Assembly (NCBI RefSeq): GCF_041107455.1 | Contig: NZ_JBGBPY010000001.1 | Location: 930,001-994,000 of the forward strand | DNA length: 64,000 nt | Origin: Rhodanobacter humi | GTDB lineage: Bacteria; Pseudomonadota; Gammaproteobacteria; Xanthomonadales; Rhodanobacteraceae | Direction of reading: 5' to 3' | Shown here: positions 28,047-37,572 of the stretch, in pieces | Layout of the letters: the number at the start of each line of letters is the position of its first letter | Position numbering within the stretch: the stretch's first letter is position 1 | Made by a program: the position numbers and the translations under genes | The notes under the pieces: generated by a model | Databases searched by the model: none | Seen by the model: only the letters and a program-made list of their open reading frames with translations | Told to the model about the DNA's origin: nothing

Positions 28047-28686
28047 CGTTTCGCGCAGCCGGATGGCGCCGAGCCGCGCCGCCGGGCGGCCGTCCGGCAC
28101 CGCCTGCCCGGGCCGCAGAACGCCCCGCCCATCGTTCACCGCGCGCCTCGCGCGCCTCGCGAAATTTCGCACCGCTGCCGCGCATGAGCGAAAAGTTCGG
28201 GGAGGCGCAAACCACGGCCCGATGCAACCTCCCCGCGATAGTCGACGGTGGCAGCTGTTCGAGGTTCGCAGCAGCGCGCCATGCCTGGATCAAATGCCAT
28301 CGGCCCGTCCGATCCAGCGCGCTCGCGCGATGCGGCGAGCCACCACCTCTCTCCAGACCGCACACCCCGCAACTCACGCGGCGAATGCCGCTGCGCCAGG
28401 AGTTGGCCATGACGGTGGCTCTACCCGGACACGAAGCGCAAATACATACGCCAGCGCATCGCAAGATATTGTTGAATGTTTGTTACGGGCAAGTTATGTT
28501 CCAACGCTGGCGCAAAAACGTGCGGCTTAGATCGACGATTTTCGCCCGTACCCGATTGGCCTGCTCCCCGCAGCCGGTCTGGGTTAGCGCAGCGTCAGGC
28601 GTGCAGCAGGCGCATGAACCTGCGTCGTTTTCAGCATTGGGGAAGTCCTCCGGCCTTGCCGGAACCACTTGGGGAGTACGCATTAA
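28047..28686. other. 640-bp gap with the receptor leader; no convincing gene
   Basis: No well-supported coding region was seen. The first ~380 bp is GC-rich with an open frame from 28184 that lacks family features. From about 28430 the composition becomes richer in A+T, with a promoter-like pair and about 190 bases of leader before the Oar-like receptor start. A short hairpin (TCCGGC, CTT, GCCGGA, near 28648-28663) precedes the start. Confidence 0.5.
28472..28500 (+). promoter_or_regulatory. Predicted promoter of the Oar-like receptor gene
   Basis: TTGAAT (28472-28477) and TATGTT (28495-28500) with a 17-bp spacer in the most A+T-rich part of the gap. It implies a 5' leader of about 180 nt. 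Confidence 0.42.
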
Positions 28687-31600
28687 ATGAGTAACTGCAC
28701 TATCTTCTCGACGCGCCAGCTGCGTCGCACGACCCTGGCGCTGAGCCTGGGCTTGGGTCTCGGTCTGGTCGGCACCGGCGCGATCGCGCAGCAGGCGTCC
28801 GGCTCGATCTTCGGCCAGGTCACCGGCCAGCACGGCGGCACGGTGAGCATCCGCAACGTGAACACCGGTTTCGAGCGCTCGATCCCGGTCGACAGCGCCG
28901 GCCGCTACCGCATCACCTCGCTGCCGATCGGCACCTACACCGTGACGCTGCAGGACAACGGCCAAGCCGTCAGCACCCGCGAAAACGTGCTGGTGAACAT
29001 CGCCGGCGGCGTGGAAGTGTCGTTCGGTTCGGCCGCAGGCGCCAAGAATCTGGAAGGCGTGTCGGTGGTGGCCTCGGCGCTGCCCTCGATCGACGTCTCG
29101 TCGGTGGATACCAAGACGGTGTTCACCGCCAGCGAACTCGCGAAGCTGCCAATGGGCCGCGACCTGTCCTCCGTGGCGCTGCTCGCGCCCAGCGTGATCA
29201 ACAACTCGTCCTACACTGCCGCACCCAGTTTCGGCGGTTCGGCGGCGTCCGAAAACGCGTACTACATCAACGGCTACGCGGTGACCAACCCGCTCACCGC
29301 GCTGGGCTTCAGCACGCTGCCGTTCGATGCGATTGAACAGGAGCAGGTGCTCACCGGCGGCTACGGTGCCGAGTTCGGCCGCTCCACCGGCGGCGTGATC
29401 AACATCATCACCAAGCGCGGCACCAACGAGTGGAAGGCCGGCGTGTTCACCTACTGGTCGCCCGAGCGCCTGCGCGCCAACCCGATCAACCAGCGCTACC
29501 CGAACACCGGTGCCTACCCGGCCACCGACGGTACGCTGTACGCCTACCGCAACAAGAACCAGTACTCGGTGGTCGACTACGGTGCCTACGTCAGCGGCCC
29601 GCTGATCAAGGACCGCCTGTTCGTCTACGCCACCGGCGAGATCACCAAGCGGAACGGCACCAGCGTCAGCAACGCGATCAGCACGCCGACCATCGCCAAC
29701 GGCTGGAACGAGTACAGCTACAAGATGCCGCGCTGGAACGCAAAGATCGACTGGAACATCAACGACAGCAACATCCTCGAGCTGACCGGCGTCTCCGACA
29801 AGACCCAGTACTTCAGCGACCTGTCGCGCTTCAACTACAACGGTTACACGCATGACGACGTGCAGGCCGGCGGCCTGTACACCAAGGACGGCGGCGAGCT
29901 GTATATCGGCAAGTACACCGGCTACATCACCGACAGCCTGACGGTGAGTGCGCTGTACGGCGAACAGACGATCCAGCACGTCAACACGCCGTGGCATTAC
30001 GACCCGACCTGCCCACGCATTTCGGGCAACACGACCGCCATCAACCAGATGCCGGGCATCACCTACTACCCGGCCTGCCAGTTCGCCACCACCGTGCTGC
30101 CGCTCGGCGCCAAGGACGAAACCCATGGCTGGCGCCTGGACGTGGAATACCGCATCTCCGACCACTCCCTGCACGTGGGTGCCGACTACCAGCAGGCGCA
30201 CTCGATCACCGGCGACGAGTACGCCGGCGGCTACGTCTGGGTGTTCCAGCAGACCGCCAACAAGAACAACCCGATCAACGCCGGCCTCGGCGTGGGTGCG
30301 CCGGCGACGGGCGGCAACTCGGGCCTGGGCGTACCCGGCCCGACCCCGAACAAGGGTTACTTCACCCGCCGGCAGTACTACACCCACTTCGCCGACGTGA
30401 AGGTGGACCAGTCCTCGCAGTTCATCGAGGACCGCTGGCAGCTCAACGACAATATGCTGCTGGTGCTGGGCCTGCGCAACGAGCAGTTCACCAACTACAC
30501 CGGTGACGGCGTCCCGTTCGTCTCGCAGCGCAACCAGCTCGCCCCGCGCCTGGGCTTCTCGTGGGACGTGTTCGGCGACTCCTCGCTGAAGGTGTTCGCC
30601 AACGCCGGCCGCTACCACCTCGCGCCGCCGAACAACGTGGCCGTGCGTGGTGCGGCCGCCTCGCTGTACACGCAGGAATACTTCACCTACACCGGCACCG
30701 ATCCGCGTACCGGTGCGCCGACGGGCCTGACGCCAATCGCCGTCGACAAGTCGAAGGGCCACGTTTGCCCGGGCCCGGGCAACGCGGTGTCCTCCAACCT
30801 CGAGTGCGGCACGGCGCCCGATCCGCGCACGGTGGCGGCGAAGGGGATGAAGTCGCACTTCCAGGATGAGTACATCCTGGGCATGGAGCAGCAGCTCACC
30901 CCAGCCCTCAACTGGGGCGCCAAGCTGACCTACCGCAACCTGCGCAGCGCGATCGACGACACCTGCACCCAGGCCCTGGGCGGCGCGTGCTTCCTGTTCA
31001 ACCCGGGCGTAGCCAACACGTTCCTGGAAGAGCAGGCCGACGGCAGCTTCAAGGAAGTGACCTACAGCAACGCCCAACTCGGCATGCCCAAGCTGAAGCG
31101 TCAGTACTACGCACTGGATCTGTTTACTACGTACAAGAACGACAACTGGTACGGCAAGCTGATGTACACGTTCTCGCGCAGCTACGGCGACACCGAGGGC
31201 CAGCTGGCTTCGGATCTGGATACCGGTTCGGGCGGTCAGGCCGACGTCTCGCAGACCCAGGATTGGGACTTGCCGCAGTTGATGGTGGGTTCGAACGGCC
31301 GCCTGCCGAACGACCGCACGCACCAGATCAAGGCGTTCGGCTACTACCAGATCACCCCGGAATGGCGCGTGGGCGCCAGTGCTTACATCACTTCCGGTCG
31401 CCCGAAGACCTGCACCAGCTTCTATCCGACGCCGGACGCGGGCTTGTACACCGGTGCGTACTACCACTACTGCGGGACGCCGGGCACGATCACGCTTTCG
31501 CCGACCCTGCCCAACGGCCAACCCAACCTTGCCTATCAGCCACCGTCGCCGGACTACGGCCTCTCGCCGCGCGGCTCCAAGGGCAGCACGCCGTGGGTGT

Positions 31601-31821
31601 ACACGGTCAACCTCAACGTGGCCTATACCCCGGAGTGGGCGAACAAGCAGTTGACCCTGCAGGCGGACGTGCTGAACGTGTTCAACCAGCAGGTACCGCA
31701 GGCGTACAACCCGCAGTACGCGACAGACACCGTCACCCGCAGTCAGTTCTACGGCCAGGAACTGGGCTTCACCGCACCGCGTTCGGTGCGCCTGTCGGCA
31801 CGCTACGACTTCTCGCTGTAA
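28687..31821 (+). CDS. Oar-like TonB-dependent outer-membrane receptor
   Basis: 1044 residues. An N-terminal signal peptide (ending GTGAIAQQA) is followed by a carboxypeptidase-regulatory-like domain (about 38-115: GSIFGQVTGQHGGTVSIRNVNTG... PIGTYTVTLQDNG), a plug (about 120-240: GRDLSSVALLAPSV, GGYGAEFGRSTGGVINIITKRGTNEW) and a beta-barrel ending in RYDFSL. This domain order defines the Oar/Cna-B-type TonB receptors common in Xanthomonadales, which import large ligands such as peptides or oligosaccharides. The neighbouring secreted S9 peptidase makes peptides a reasonable guess. No TonB box was identified with confidence. Confidence 0.93.
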   Translation: MSNCTIFSTRQLRRTTLALSLGLGLGLVGTGAIAQQASGSIFGQVTGQHGGTVSIRNVNTGFERSIPVDSAGRYRITSLPIGTYTVTLQDNGQAVSTRENVLVNIAGGVEVSFGSAAGAKNLEGVSVVASALPSIDVSSVDTKTVFTASELAKLPMGRDLSSVALLAPSVINNSSYTAAPSFGGSAASENAYYINGYAVTNPLTALGFSTLPFDAIEQEQVLTGGYGAEFGRSTGGVINIITKRGTNEWKAGVFTYWSPERLRANPINQRYPNTGAYPATDGTLYAYRNKNQYSVVDYGAYVSGPLIKDRLFVYATGEITKRNGTSVSNAISTPTIANGWNEYSYKMPRWNAKIDWNINDSNILELTGVSDKTQYFSDLSRFNYNGYTHDDVQAGGLYTKDGGELYIGKYTGYITDSLTVSALYGEQTIQHVNTPWHYDPTCPRISGNTTAINQMPGITYYPACQFATTVLPLGAKDETHGWRLDVEYRISDHSLHVGADYQQAHSITGDEYAGGYVWVFQQTANKNNPINAGLGVGAPATGGNSGLGVPGPTPNKGYFTRRQYYTHFADVKVDQSSQFIEDRWQLNDNMLLVLGLRNEQFTNYTGDGVPFVSQRNQLAPRLGFSWDVFGDSSLKVFANAGRYHLAPPNNVAVRGAAASLYTQEYFTYTGTDPRTGAPTGLTPIAVDKSKGHVCPGPGNAVSSNLECGTAPDPRTVAAKGMKSHFQDEYILGMEQQLTPALNWGAKLTYRNLRSAIDDTCTQALGGACFLFNPGVANTFLEEQADGSFKEVTYSNAQLGMPKLKRQYYALDLFTTYKNDNWYGKLMYTFSRSYGDTEGQLASDLDTGSGGQADVSQTQDWDLPQLMVGSNGRLPNDRTHQIKAFGYYQITPEWRVGASAYITSGRPKTCTSFYPTPDAGLYTGAYYHYCGTPGTITLSPTLPNGQPNLAYQPPSPDYGLSPRGSKGSTPWVYTVNLNVAYTPEWANKQLTLQADVLNVFNQQVPQAYNPQYATDTVTRSQFYGQELGFTAPRSVRLSARYDFSL

Positions 31822-31835
31822 GGGAAGCCGCGCAG

Positions 31836-31863
31836 CTTCCGGCGATGCAAGCATCGCCGGAAG
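31836..31863. repeat. 12-bp hairpin after the receptor gene
   Basis: CTTCCGGCGATG, loop CAAG and its exact complement, 14 bp after the stop. It precedes the main terminator and may protect the 3' end of the mRNA. Confidence 0.55.
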
Positions 31864-31876
31864 TCGCCAACAAGAG

Positions 31877-31905
31877 AACCGCCGGCGCAAGCCGGCGGTT
31901 TTTTT
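31877..31905 (+). terminator. Intrinsic terminator of the Oar-like receptor gene
   Basis: 10-bp stem AACCGCCGGC, loop GCAA, complement, then a run of seven T residues counting the end of the stem. Classical Rho-independent terminator. Confidence 0.92.
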
Positions 31906-31948
31906 GTCGGTACCTGCTGCCGGTGTCGGACCGGCGATCCACTGTCCG

Positions 31949-32452
31949 TTACAACAACACCGGCCGATCCGGCAGCTCATCAGGCCGCGCCTTGCCGTCA
32001 CTGGGAAAATGCCGCTGCAGCAGCGCATGCACGTCGGCGATGCCCTGCAAACTGCCTTCGCGCCACTGGCCGCGCGCATAGGCGTCGCGCATGTGGGTGC
32101 AGACTTCCGCCCACTCGTCGGGCGCCACATGGCGGGCGATGCCGCGGTCGGCGACGACTTCGATGCGGTGCTCGGCGAGCAGCACGTAGAGCAGCACGCC
32201 GTTGCTGTGTTCGGTGTCCCAGATGCCGAGTTGGCCGAACAGCTGGCGGGCGCGTCTGGGCGCGTCGAGTCCGGCAAGCACCGCCAGCGGCGACAGCCTC
32301 GATTCCACGGCCAGGCGCACTTCGCCCCGATGGGTACGTTCGCCCTCGGCCACCGCCGTGGCGATCTCGTCCAGCAGGCCGGCAGGAAAGCGGCGATGCA
32401 GCTGGAACCAGCCTTCGCCGAGGTTCATCAGCAGGCGTTGCAGGCGGGCCAT
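31949..32452 (-). CDS. TPM-domain protein
   Basis: 167 residues with a TPM fold related to YgcG: AGLLDEIATAVAEGERTHRGEVRLAVESRL near residues 23-52 and WDTEHSNGVLLYVLLAEHRIEVVADRGIARHV near 80-112. There is no signal peptide or membrane helix, so it is probably cytoplasmic or loosely membrane-bound. The start overlaps the stop of the longer TPM gene upstream, and the trio LemA - TPM - TPM is a frequent arrangement. The biochemical role in bacteria is uncertain; the plant homologue TLP18.3 has been reported as an acid phosphatase. Confidence 0.85.
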   Translation of the reverse strand: MARLQRLLMNLGEGWFQLHRRFPAGLLDEIATAVAEGERTHRGEVRLAVESRLSPLAVLAGLDAPRRARQLFGQLGIWDTEHSNGVLLYVLLAEHRIEVVADRGIARHVAPDEWAEVCTHMRDAYARGQWREGSLQGIADVHALLQRHFPSDGKARPDELPDRPVLL

Positions 32453-32453
32453 C

Positions 32454-33341
32454 TCACCAACTCCCCGAGGCGCCGCCGCCGTTGAAGCTGCCGCCGCCTC
32501 CGCTGAACCCGCCTCCGCCGCCGAAGCCACCGCCGCCACCGAAGCCGCCACCACCCCAACCGCCGAAGCCACCCCAGCCGCCGCCACCGATCGAGCGGCC
32601 GGCGCCGGCAGGCAGCAGCATCAGCAGGCCACCCACGATGCCGCCGAAAATGCCCATGTCCACGGAAGCCATCAGCCAGAACAGGCCGCCGATGACGAGC
32701 CCGCCGAGTGGCGCGCGCACCAGCGCATGCGAACGACCCAGCACGCCGCGCAGGAAGATCCACGCGAAGAAACCGATCCCCAGCAGGCTGTTGAGATCCA
32801 GCCCGCGCCGTTCGTGCGGCGTACCCTGCACCGGCGGCGGCAGCGGTTCGCCGTCGATCAGCAGGGTGAGCGCGCCCACCGCGTCGCTGATACCGCCGTC
32901 GTAGTCGCCGGTGCGGAACTTCGGCGCGAGGTATTCGCGGATGATGCGCGCCGCGGCGGCGTCGGGGATCGCCCCTTCCAGCCCCGCACCCACCTCGATG
33001 CGCACCTGGCGGTCGTCTTTGGCGATCAGCAGCAGCACGCCGTCGTCGATGCCTTTGCGGCCCACCTTGTTCGCCATCGACACGTCCAGCGAGTAGCTGT
33101 CGATGTCCTGCGGCTTCGTGCTGCCCACCATCAGCACGACGAGCTGCGCACCCTTGGCCTTTTCCAGCGCCACCAGCTTGGCGTCGAGCTGGTCGACCTG
33201 CTGCGCGCTGAGCGTGCCGGTGAGGTCGGTGACATGCCGCGCCAGCTTCGGCACGGCGGCATCGGCGTGCAGCAGGGCCGGCAGCAGCAACGCCACCGTC
33301 AGCAGCAGCGCCCACCGCATCCGCGGGCGGTGCGGCGTCAT
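32454..33341 (-). CDS. TPM-domain membrane protein with Gly-rich tail (YgcG-like)
   Basis: 295 residues. A signal peptide (about 1-29, RWALLLTVALLLPALLHADA) is followed by a TPM domain (about 35-165: DLTGTLSAQQVDQLDAKLVALEK, KGIDDGVLLLIAKDDRQVRIEVG) and two to three membrane helices (about 187-245). The tail is a nearly pure Gly/Trp/Phe segment (GGGGWGGFGGWGG...) ending GASGSW, typical of YgcG proteins. Start chosen at the first Met before the signal peptide. Two bases separate it from lemA; the three genes look like one operon. Confidence 0.9.
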   Translation of the reverse strand: MTPHRPRMRWALLLTVALLLPALLHADAAVPKLARHVTDLTGTLSAQQVDQLDAKLVALEKAKGAQLVVLMVGSTKPQDIDSYSLDVSMANKVGRKGIDDGVLLLIAKDDRQVRIEVGAGLEGAIPDAAAARIIREYLAPKFRTGDYDGGISDAVGALTLLIDGEPLPPPVQGTPHERRGLDLNSLLGIGFFAWIFLRGVLGRSHALVRAPLGGLVIGGLFWLMASVDMGIFGGIVGGLLMLLPAGAGRSIGGGGWGGFGGWGGGGFGGGGGFGGGGGFSGGGGSFNGGGASGSW

Positions 33342-33342
33342 C

Positions 33343-33963
33343 TCAATGCGCCGAGGCGGTGGGCGCCGGCGCGACACCACCGAAGTCGACCTTGGGCGCG
33401 CTGGAAATCGCCTGCTCGTTCTGCACGCTGAAGTTCGGCTTCACGGTGTAGCCGAACATCTTCGCAGTAAGGTTGTTGGGGAAGGTGCGGATCAGCCCGT
33501 TGTACTGCTGCACCGCCTGCACATAGCGCTGGCGCGCCACGGTGATGCGGTTCTCGGTGCCTTCCAGCTGCGCCTGCAGGTTCTGGAACAGGCCATCGGC
33601 CTTGAGGTTGGGATAGTTCTCGCTCACCGCCATCAACCGCGACAGCGCGTTGCCGAGCTGGCCCTGCGCCGCCTGGAACTTCGCCAGCGCGGCAGAATCG
33701 TTCGCCAGCTCCGGCGTCACCTGGATGCTGCCCACCTTGGCGCGCGCGTCGGCCACCTCGGTGAACACCTTCTCCTCGTGCTGGGCGTAGCCCTTGACCG
33801 TGGCGACCAGGTTCGGCACCAGATCCGCGCGGCGCTGGTACTGGTTGAGCACTTCCGACCACGCGGCCTTGACCGCCTCGTCCTGCCTCTGCATGGCGTT
33901 GTAGCCGCAACCGGTGAGGCTGACGGCGAGCAGCAACAGCACGAGATTGCGCAGCAGTTTCAT
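33343..33963 (-). CDS. lemA: LemA family lipoprotein
   Basis: 206 residues. Lipoprotein signal with lipobox LTGC (Cys19), so it should be an Lgt substrate anchored in the membrane. The helical body (QDEAVKAAWSEVLNQYQRRADLVPNLVATVKGY, NLKADGLFQNLQAQLEGTENRITVARQRY, NGLIRTFPNNLTAKMFGY) is the LemA signature. LemA proteins regularly occur with TPM-domain genes, as here; their role is unclear. An upstream in-frame Met at 34020 adds a non-conserved N-terminus. Confidence 0.93.
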   Translation of the reverse strand: MKLLRNLVLLLLAVSLTGCGYNAMQRQDEAVKAAWSEVLNQYQRRADLVPNLVATVKGYAQHEEKVFTEVADARAKVGSIQVTPELANDSAALAKFQAAQGQLGNALSRLMAVSENYPNLKADGLFQNLQAQLEGTENRITVARQRYVQAVQQYNGLIRTFPNNLTAKMFGYTVKPNFSVQNEQAISSAPKVDFGGVAPAPTASAH

Positions 33964-34020
33964 GGCGGGGCTCCGTTCCGGTGAGGGCGCCATTGCAGCA
34001 TCCCGCCGCGTACGGTGCAA

Positions 34021-34395
34021 TCAGAACCAGTTTGCGCCCAGCACCAGCACCCAGCTCAGCACCATCAATACCAGCAGCAGGAACACCGCGGCCGAGCCCA
34101 TGTCCTTGGCGCGGCCGGCCAGTTCGTGGAACTCGGGGCTGACCTTGTCGACCACCGCCTCGATCGCGGAGTTGAGCAGCTCGGCCGACAACACCAGGAA
34201 GGCCGGCGCCACCAGCGCGAGCTTCTCCAGCGCGCCCTGCCCCAGCCACAGGCCCAGCGGGATCAGCACCACCGCCAGCATCGCCTCCAGTCGGAACGAG
34301 GCCTCGTGACGCCAGCCCGCGCGCAGGCCCAGCATCGACCAGCGGAAGGCGTTCCAGAGCTGGCGCGGGTTGCCGCGGAATCCGTGGCCTGGCAT
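34021..34395 (-). CDS. dgkA: Diacylglycerol kinase
   Basis: 124 residues, normal for the small prokaryotic DgkA. It phosphorylates diacylglycerol to phosphatidic acid in the inner membrane, recycling lipid for CdsA. Three membrane helices; the conserved ELLNSAIEAVVDKVSPEFHELAGRAKDMGSAAV carries the catalytic Glu and the signature ExxNSAIExxVD. The start at 34395 (MPGHGFRGNPRQLWNAFRWS) matches the amphipathic N-terminal helix of the family. It lies upstream of lemA on the same strand. Confidence 0.95.
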   Translation of the reverse strand: MPGHGFRGNPRQLWNAFRWSMLGLRAGWRHEASFRLEAMLAVVLIPLGLWLGQGALEKLALVAPAFLVLSAELLNSAIEAVVDKVSPEFHELAGRAKDMGSAAVFLLLVLMVLSWVLVLGANWF

Positions 34396-34616
34396 GGGGA
34401 GCGGGTCTCCGGCGAGTGATGCCCCGCCGCGCGAGGCCAAACGCCGATGATGCCACAGGCAGGCCCCGCGCTTTCGTGCCTCCACGCCGGATATTGCGCT
34501 GCAGCGAAGCGGGCATGACGGATGGGTTACGCTTCGTCGGTTGTGGCGCGGTTCAGCGCCGCGACTCGCCGGTCGCGCTTGCGCGGCCGTTGTACTCCTC
34601 AGCACGGAATCGATGC

Positions 34617-36167
34617 ATGGCAATCCAGAATCCACCCGTTTCGCAAACACGGTCGTTCAGTACCGTCTTCCTGATCGAGATGTGGGAGCGCTTCGGCTTC
34701 TACGGCATGCAGGTGCTGATGGTCACCTACATGATGAAGAAGCTGGGCTTCGTCGACATCAAGGCGAACCTGGTGTGGGGCGCGGCCGCCGCGCTGATCT
34801 ACGTGACGCCGGCGATCGGCGGCTGGGTGGGCGACAAGCTGATCGGCACCCGCCGCACCATGCGCATCGGCGCAATCGTGCTGATGCTGGGCTATGCGCT
34901 GCTGTGGATTCCCACCGACAACGCTTCGTTCCTGTACCTTGCGCTGGGCGTGATCATCGTCGGCAACGGCATGTTCAAGCCGAACGCCGGCAACCTGGTG
35001 CGCAAGATCTACGAGGGCGACGACACCAAGATCGACAGCGCGTTCACGATCTACTACATGGCGGTGAACATCGGCTCGATGATCTCGATGACGCTGACGC
35101 CGTGGATCCGCGACTACGTGGGTGAGCATTACGGCGACGACTGGGGCTGGCACACCGCGTTCGGCGTGTGCGCGATCGGCCTGCTGCTGGGCCTGGCGAA
35201 CTACGCGCTGATGAGCCGCGCGCTGAAGCACATCGGCTCACCCGCCGACCACGAGCCGATGAAGCTGAAGCGCCTCGCCGGCGTGCTCGCTGGCGCGGTG
35301 GCCATGGTGTTCGTGTCCGCCTTCATCCTGCACAACGAGCTGGTGGCGCGCATCTGCGTTTACGCGGCCGGCGTGGTGCTGCTCTTCATCTTCGGCTACC
35401 TGATCTCCAGGAGTCATCGCGACGAGCGCGCCGGCCTGATCGCGGCGCTGGTGCTGGTGGTGCAGACGATCTTCTTCTTCATCTTCTACCAGCAGATGTC
35501 CACCTCGCTGAACCTGTTCGCGCAGAAGAACGTGGACCTGTCATTCAGTCTGTTCGGCTTGCACCTGTTCAACTGGATCCCCGAGCAGTTCCAGAACCTC
35601 AACGCGATCTGGATCGTGGTGCTGAGCCCGGTGCTGGTGTTCGCGTACAACACGCTGGGCCGGCTGGGCAAGGATCCCTCGATCGCCGCGAAATTCGCCT
35701 GGGGCTTCGCCGCGGTGGCGATCGGCTACTTCATGTACGGCTTGGGCGCGCGCTTCGCGGTGGCCGGCCAGGTGTCCTCGTGGACCATGGTGTGGGGCTA
35801 CGGCTTCTATTCGCTGGGCGAGCTGCTGGTGTCGGGCCTGGGCCTGGCAATGATCGCCCGCTACGTGCCCGCGCGCATGGGCGGCTTCATGATGGGCGCG
35901 TACTACGTGGCCTCGGGCATCTCGCAGTACCTCGGCAGCGTGGTGGCGAACTTCGCGCACGTGCCGAAGGACGTGGTCGACCCGGTGGTGTCGCTGCCGA
36001 TCTACATCGACCTGTTCGACAAGCTCGGCTTCGCCGGCGTCGTCTGCACCGCGATCGCGCTGGCCATGCTGCCGCTGATGAAAAAGCTCTCCGCCAGCCA
36101 TGCCGACGTGGCGTCGGCCCGCGAACCGCTGCCCGCCGTGCGCAGCGAGGAGTTCGACACGCCCTGA
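34617..36167 (+). CDS. POT family (proton-dependent oligopeptide) transporter
   Basis: 516 residues with about 12-14 membrane helices. Proton-driven uptake of di- and tripeptides, in the major facilitator superfamily. The POT N-terminal motif appears as EMWERFGFYGM (about residues 21-31), followed by GGWVGDKLIGTRRTM (cytoplasmic loop) and the FTIYYMAVNIGSM motif (PTR2 signature) near 140-152. Divergent from dgkA. It could import products of the secreted S9 peptidase, though they are not adjacent. Start ATG 34617 gives the short cytoplasmic N-terminus usual for the family. Confidence 0.93.
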   Translation: MAIQNPPVSQTRSFSTVFLIEMWERFGFYGMQVLMVTYMMKKLGFVDIKANLVWGAAAALIYVTPAIGGWVGDKLIGTRRTMRIGAIVLMLGYALLWIPTDNASFLYLALGVIIVGNGMFKPNAGNLVRKIYEGDDTKIDSAFTIYYMAVNIGSMISMTLTPWIRDYVGEHYGDDWGWHTAFGVCAIGLLLGLANYALMSRALKHIGSPADHEPMKLKRLAGVLAGAVAMVFVSAFILHNELVARICVYAAGVVLLFIFGYLISRSHRDERAGLIAALVLVVQTIFFFIFYQQMSTSLNLFAQKNVDLSFSLFGLHLFNWIPEQFQNLNAIWIVVLSPVLVFAYNTLGRLGKDPSIAAKFAWGFAAVAIGYFMYGLGARFAVAGQVSSWTMVWGYGFYSLGELLVSGLGLAMIARYVPARMGGFMMGAYYVASGISQYLGSVVANFAHVPKDVVDPVVSLPIYIDLFDKLGFAGVVCTAIALAMLPLMKKLSASHADVASAREPLPAVRSEEFDTP

Positions 36168-36173
36168 TCCGGC

Positions 36174-36201
36174 GGGCCCGTCGCCGCACGGCGGCGGGCC
36201 C
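36174..36201. terminator. Hairpin between the POT transporter and regB genes
   Basis: 13-bp stem with one G-T wobble around a CA loop (GGGCCCGTCGCCG paired with CGGCGGCGGGCCC), directly after the POT gene stop. No T-run; attenuator or weak terminator. Confidence 0.45.
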
Positions 36202-36221
36202 GTGGCAACGGGAGGGACCGC

Positions 36222-37496
36222 ATGTCGCATCGCCCGATCAAGAACCGCATCGGCCCGTTCGCGCTGGCGCGCGCGCTGGCCTGGTTGCGTCTGTGCGCGA
36301 TCGGCGGGCAGAGCGTGGCGGTGCTGGTCTGCGCGCTCTGGCTGCGCCTGGCGATACCGCTGCTGCCGCTGCTGGCCTGCATCGGCCTGCTCGCGGTGTT
36401 CTCGGTATTGGCGGCATGGCGGCTGGGTCGCCCATGGCCGATCGGCGAAGGCGAGACGATCGCCCACATCGGCGTCGACACCCTGGTGCTGGGCGTGCTG
36501 CTGTACTTCACCGGCGGCGCCAGCAATCCCTTCGTCACCTTGCTGCTGGTGCCGATCGCGCTGTCCGCGGCGACGCTGTCGATCCGCGCCATCCTCGCGG
36601 TGGCCACCCTCGCCGGCGCCGCCTACCTGCTGCTGCTGCGCTGGTACGTGCCGCTGCCGATGCTCGACGGCGTGCACGACCAGGGCTTCTCGCTGCACGT
36701 GATCGGCATGGGCGTGAACTTCGTCATCATGGCGCTGCTGCTGGGCTTCTTCACCAACCGGCTGGCACGCGCGCTGCGCATGCAGCAGCTGGCGATGCAA
36801 CGCGTGCATGAGCGCGCGCTGCGCGACGAGGGCATCCTCGCCATCGCCACCCAGGCCGCGGGCGCGGCGCACGAGCTCAACACGCCGCTGTCGACCATGC
36901 GCACCCTGCTGCCCGAGCTGCGCCGCGAACACGCCGCTGACGCCGAACTGGCCGAGGATCTCAGCCTGCTCGAAGGCCAGGTGGACCGCTGCCGCGACAT
37001 CCTGCGCGAGATGGTGGCATTCGGCCAGGCCCAACTCTCGCAGGAGTCCGAGCGGATGGACGTGGCGCAGTTCCTGCACAGCTGCACCGAGCGCTTCCAG
37101 CTGCTGCGCCCCGAGGCCGAGCTGGAGCAGCAACTGGACGAGGACACCGCACGCCTGCCGCTGCGCGTGCCGCCCGGCCTGCGCCACGCGCTGCTGAACC
37201 TGCTGAACAACGCCGCCGACGCCTCCGCCCTGCGCGACTCGCGCGAGGTGCTGCTGCAGGTGGCGCGCGAAGGCGAGTGGCTGCAGTTCCTGGTGATCGA
37301 CCGCGGCCCCGGCTTCGCCAGCACCGAGGGCAACGCGCGACTGGGCCAGTCGCAGAAGCAGAGCGGCCTGGGCATCGGCCTCACCCTCGCCGTGGCCACC
37401 GCCGAACGCCTCAATGGCGAGCTGGAGGCGCGCAATACCGACGACGGCGCCGTGGTCTGCCTGCGCCTGCCGCTGGCGGTGATTTCGGGGCGCTGA
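36222..37496 (+). CDS. regB: RegB/PrrB-type redox-sensing histidine kinase
   Basis: 424 residues. Six hydrophobic helices (about 15-190) are followed by a histidine kinase core. The H-box ATQAAGAAHELNTPLSTMR (His217) is the RegB/PrrB-specific form. The quinone-associated motif GGASNPF lies in the third/fourth helix region (about 104-110), and the redox cysteine corresponds to Cys257 in GQVDRCRDIL. ATPase motifs NLLNNAADA and DRGPGF with GLGIGL are intact. In alphaproteobacteria RegB/RegA controls respiration and other redox-dependent genes. Its cognate regulator is the next gene. Confidence 0.93.
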   Translation: MSHRPIKNRIGPFALARALAWLRLCAIGGQSVAVLVCALWLRLAIPLLPLLACIGLLAVFSVLAAWRLGRPWPIGEGETIAHIGVDTLVLGVLLYFTGGASNPFVTLLLVPIALSAATLSIRAILAVATLAGAAYLLLLRWYVPLPMLDGVHDQGFSLHVIGMGVNFVIMALLLGFFTNRLARALRMQQLAMQRVHERALRDEGILAIATQAAGAAHELNTPLSTMRTLLPELRREHAADAELAEDLSLLEGQVDRCRDILREMVAFGQAQLSQESERMDVAQFLHSCTERFQLLRPEAELEQQLDEDTARLPLRVPPGLRHALLNLLNNAADASALRDSREVLLQVAREGEWLQFLVIDRGPGFASTEGNARLGQSQKQSGLGIGLTLAVATAERLNGELEARNTDDGAVVCLRLPLAVISGR

Positions 37497-37572
37497 GGAT
37501 CACGCACCGCGCGCGTGCAACTTGCGTCGCATGCGGCAAGAATGGGCGCAGCCGCCCCACCCGGATTCCCTC

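Noticed and set aside
28184-28690. 168-codon frame upstream of the Oar-like receptor
   Set aside because: No ribosome-binding site of note, crosses the promoter-like A+T-rich region and has no domain.
32482-32610. Pro-rich + strand frame opposite the Gly-rich tail of the TPM protein
   Set aside because: Simple mirror of Gly codons; no independent support.
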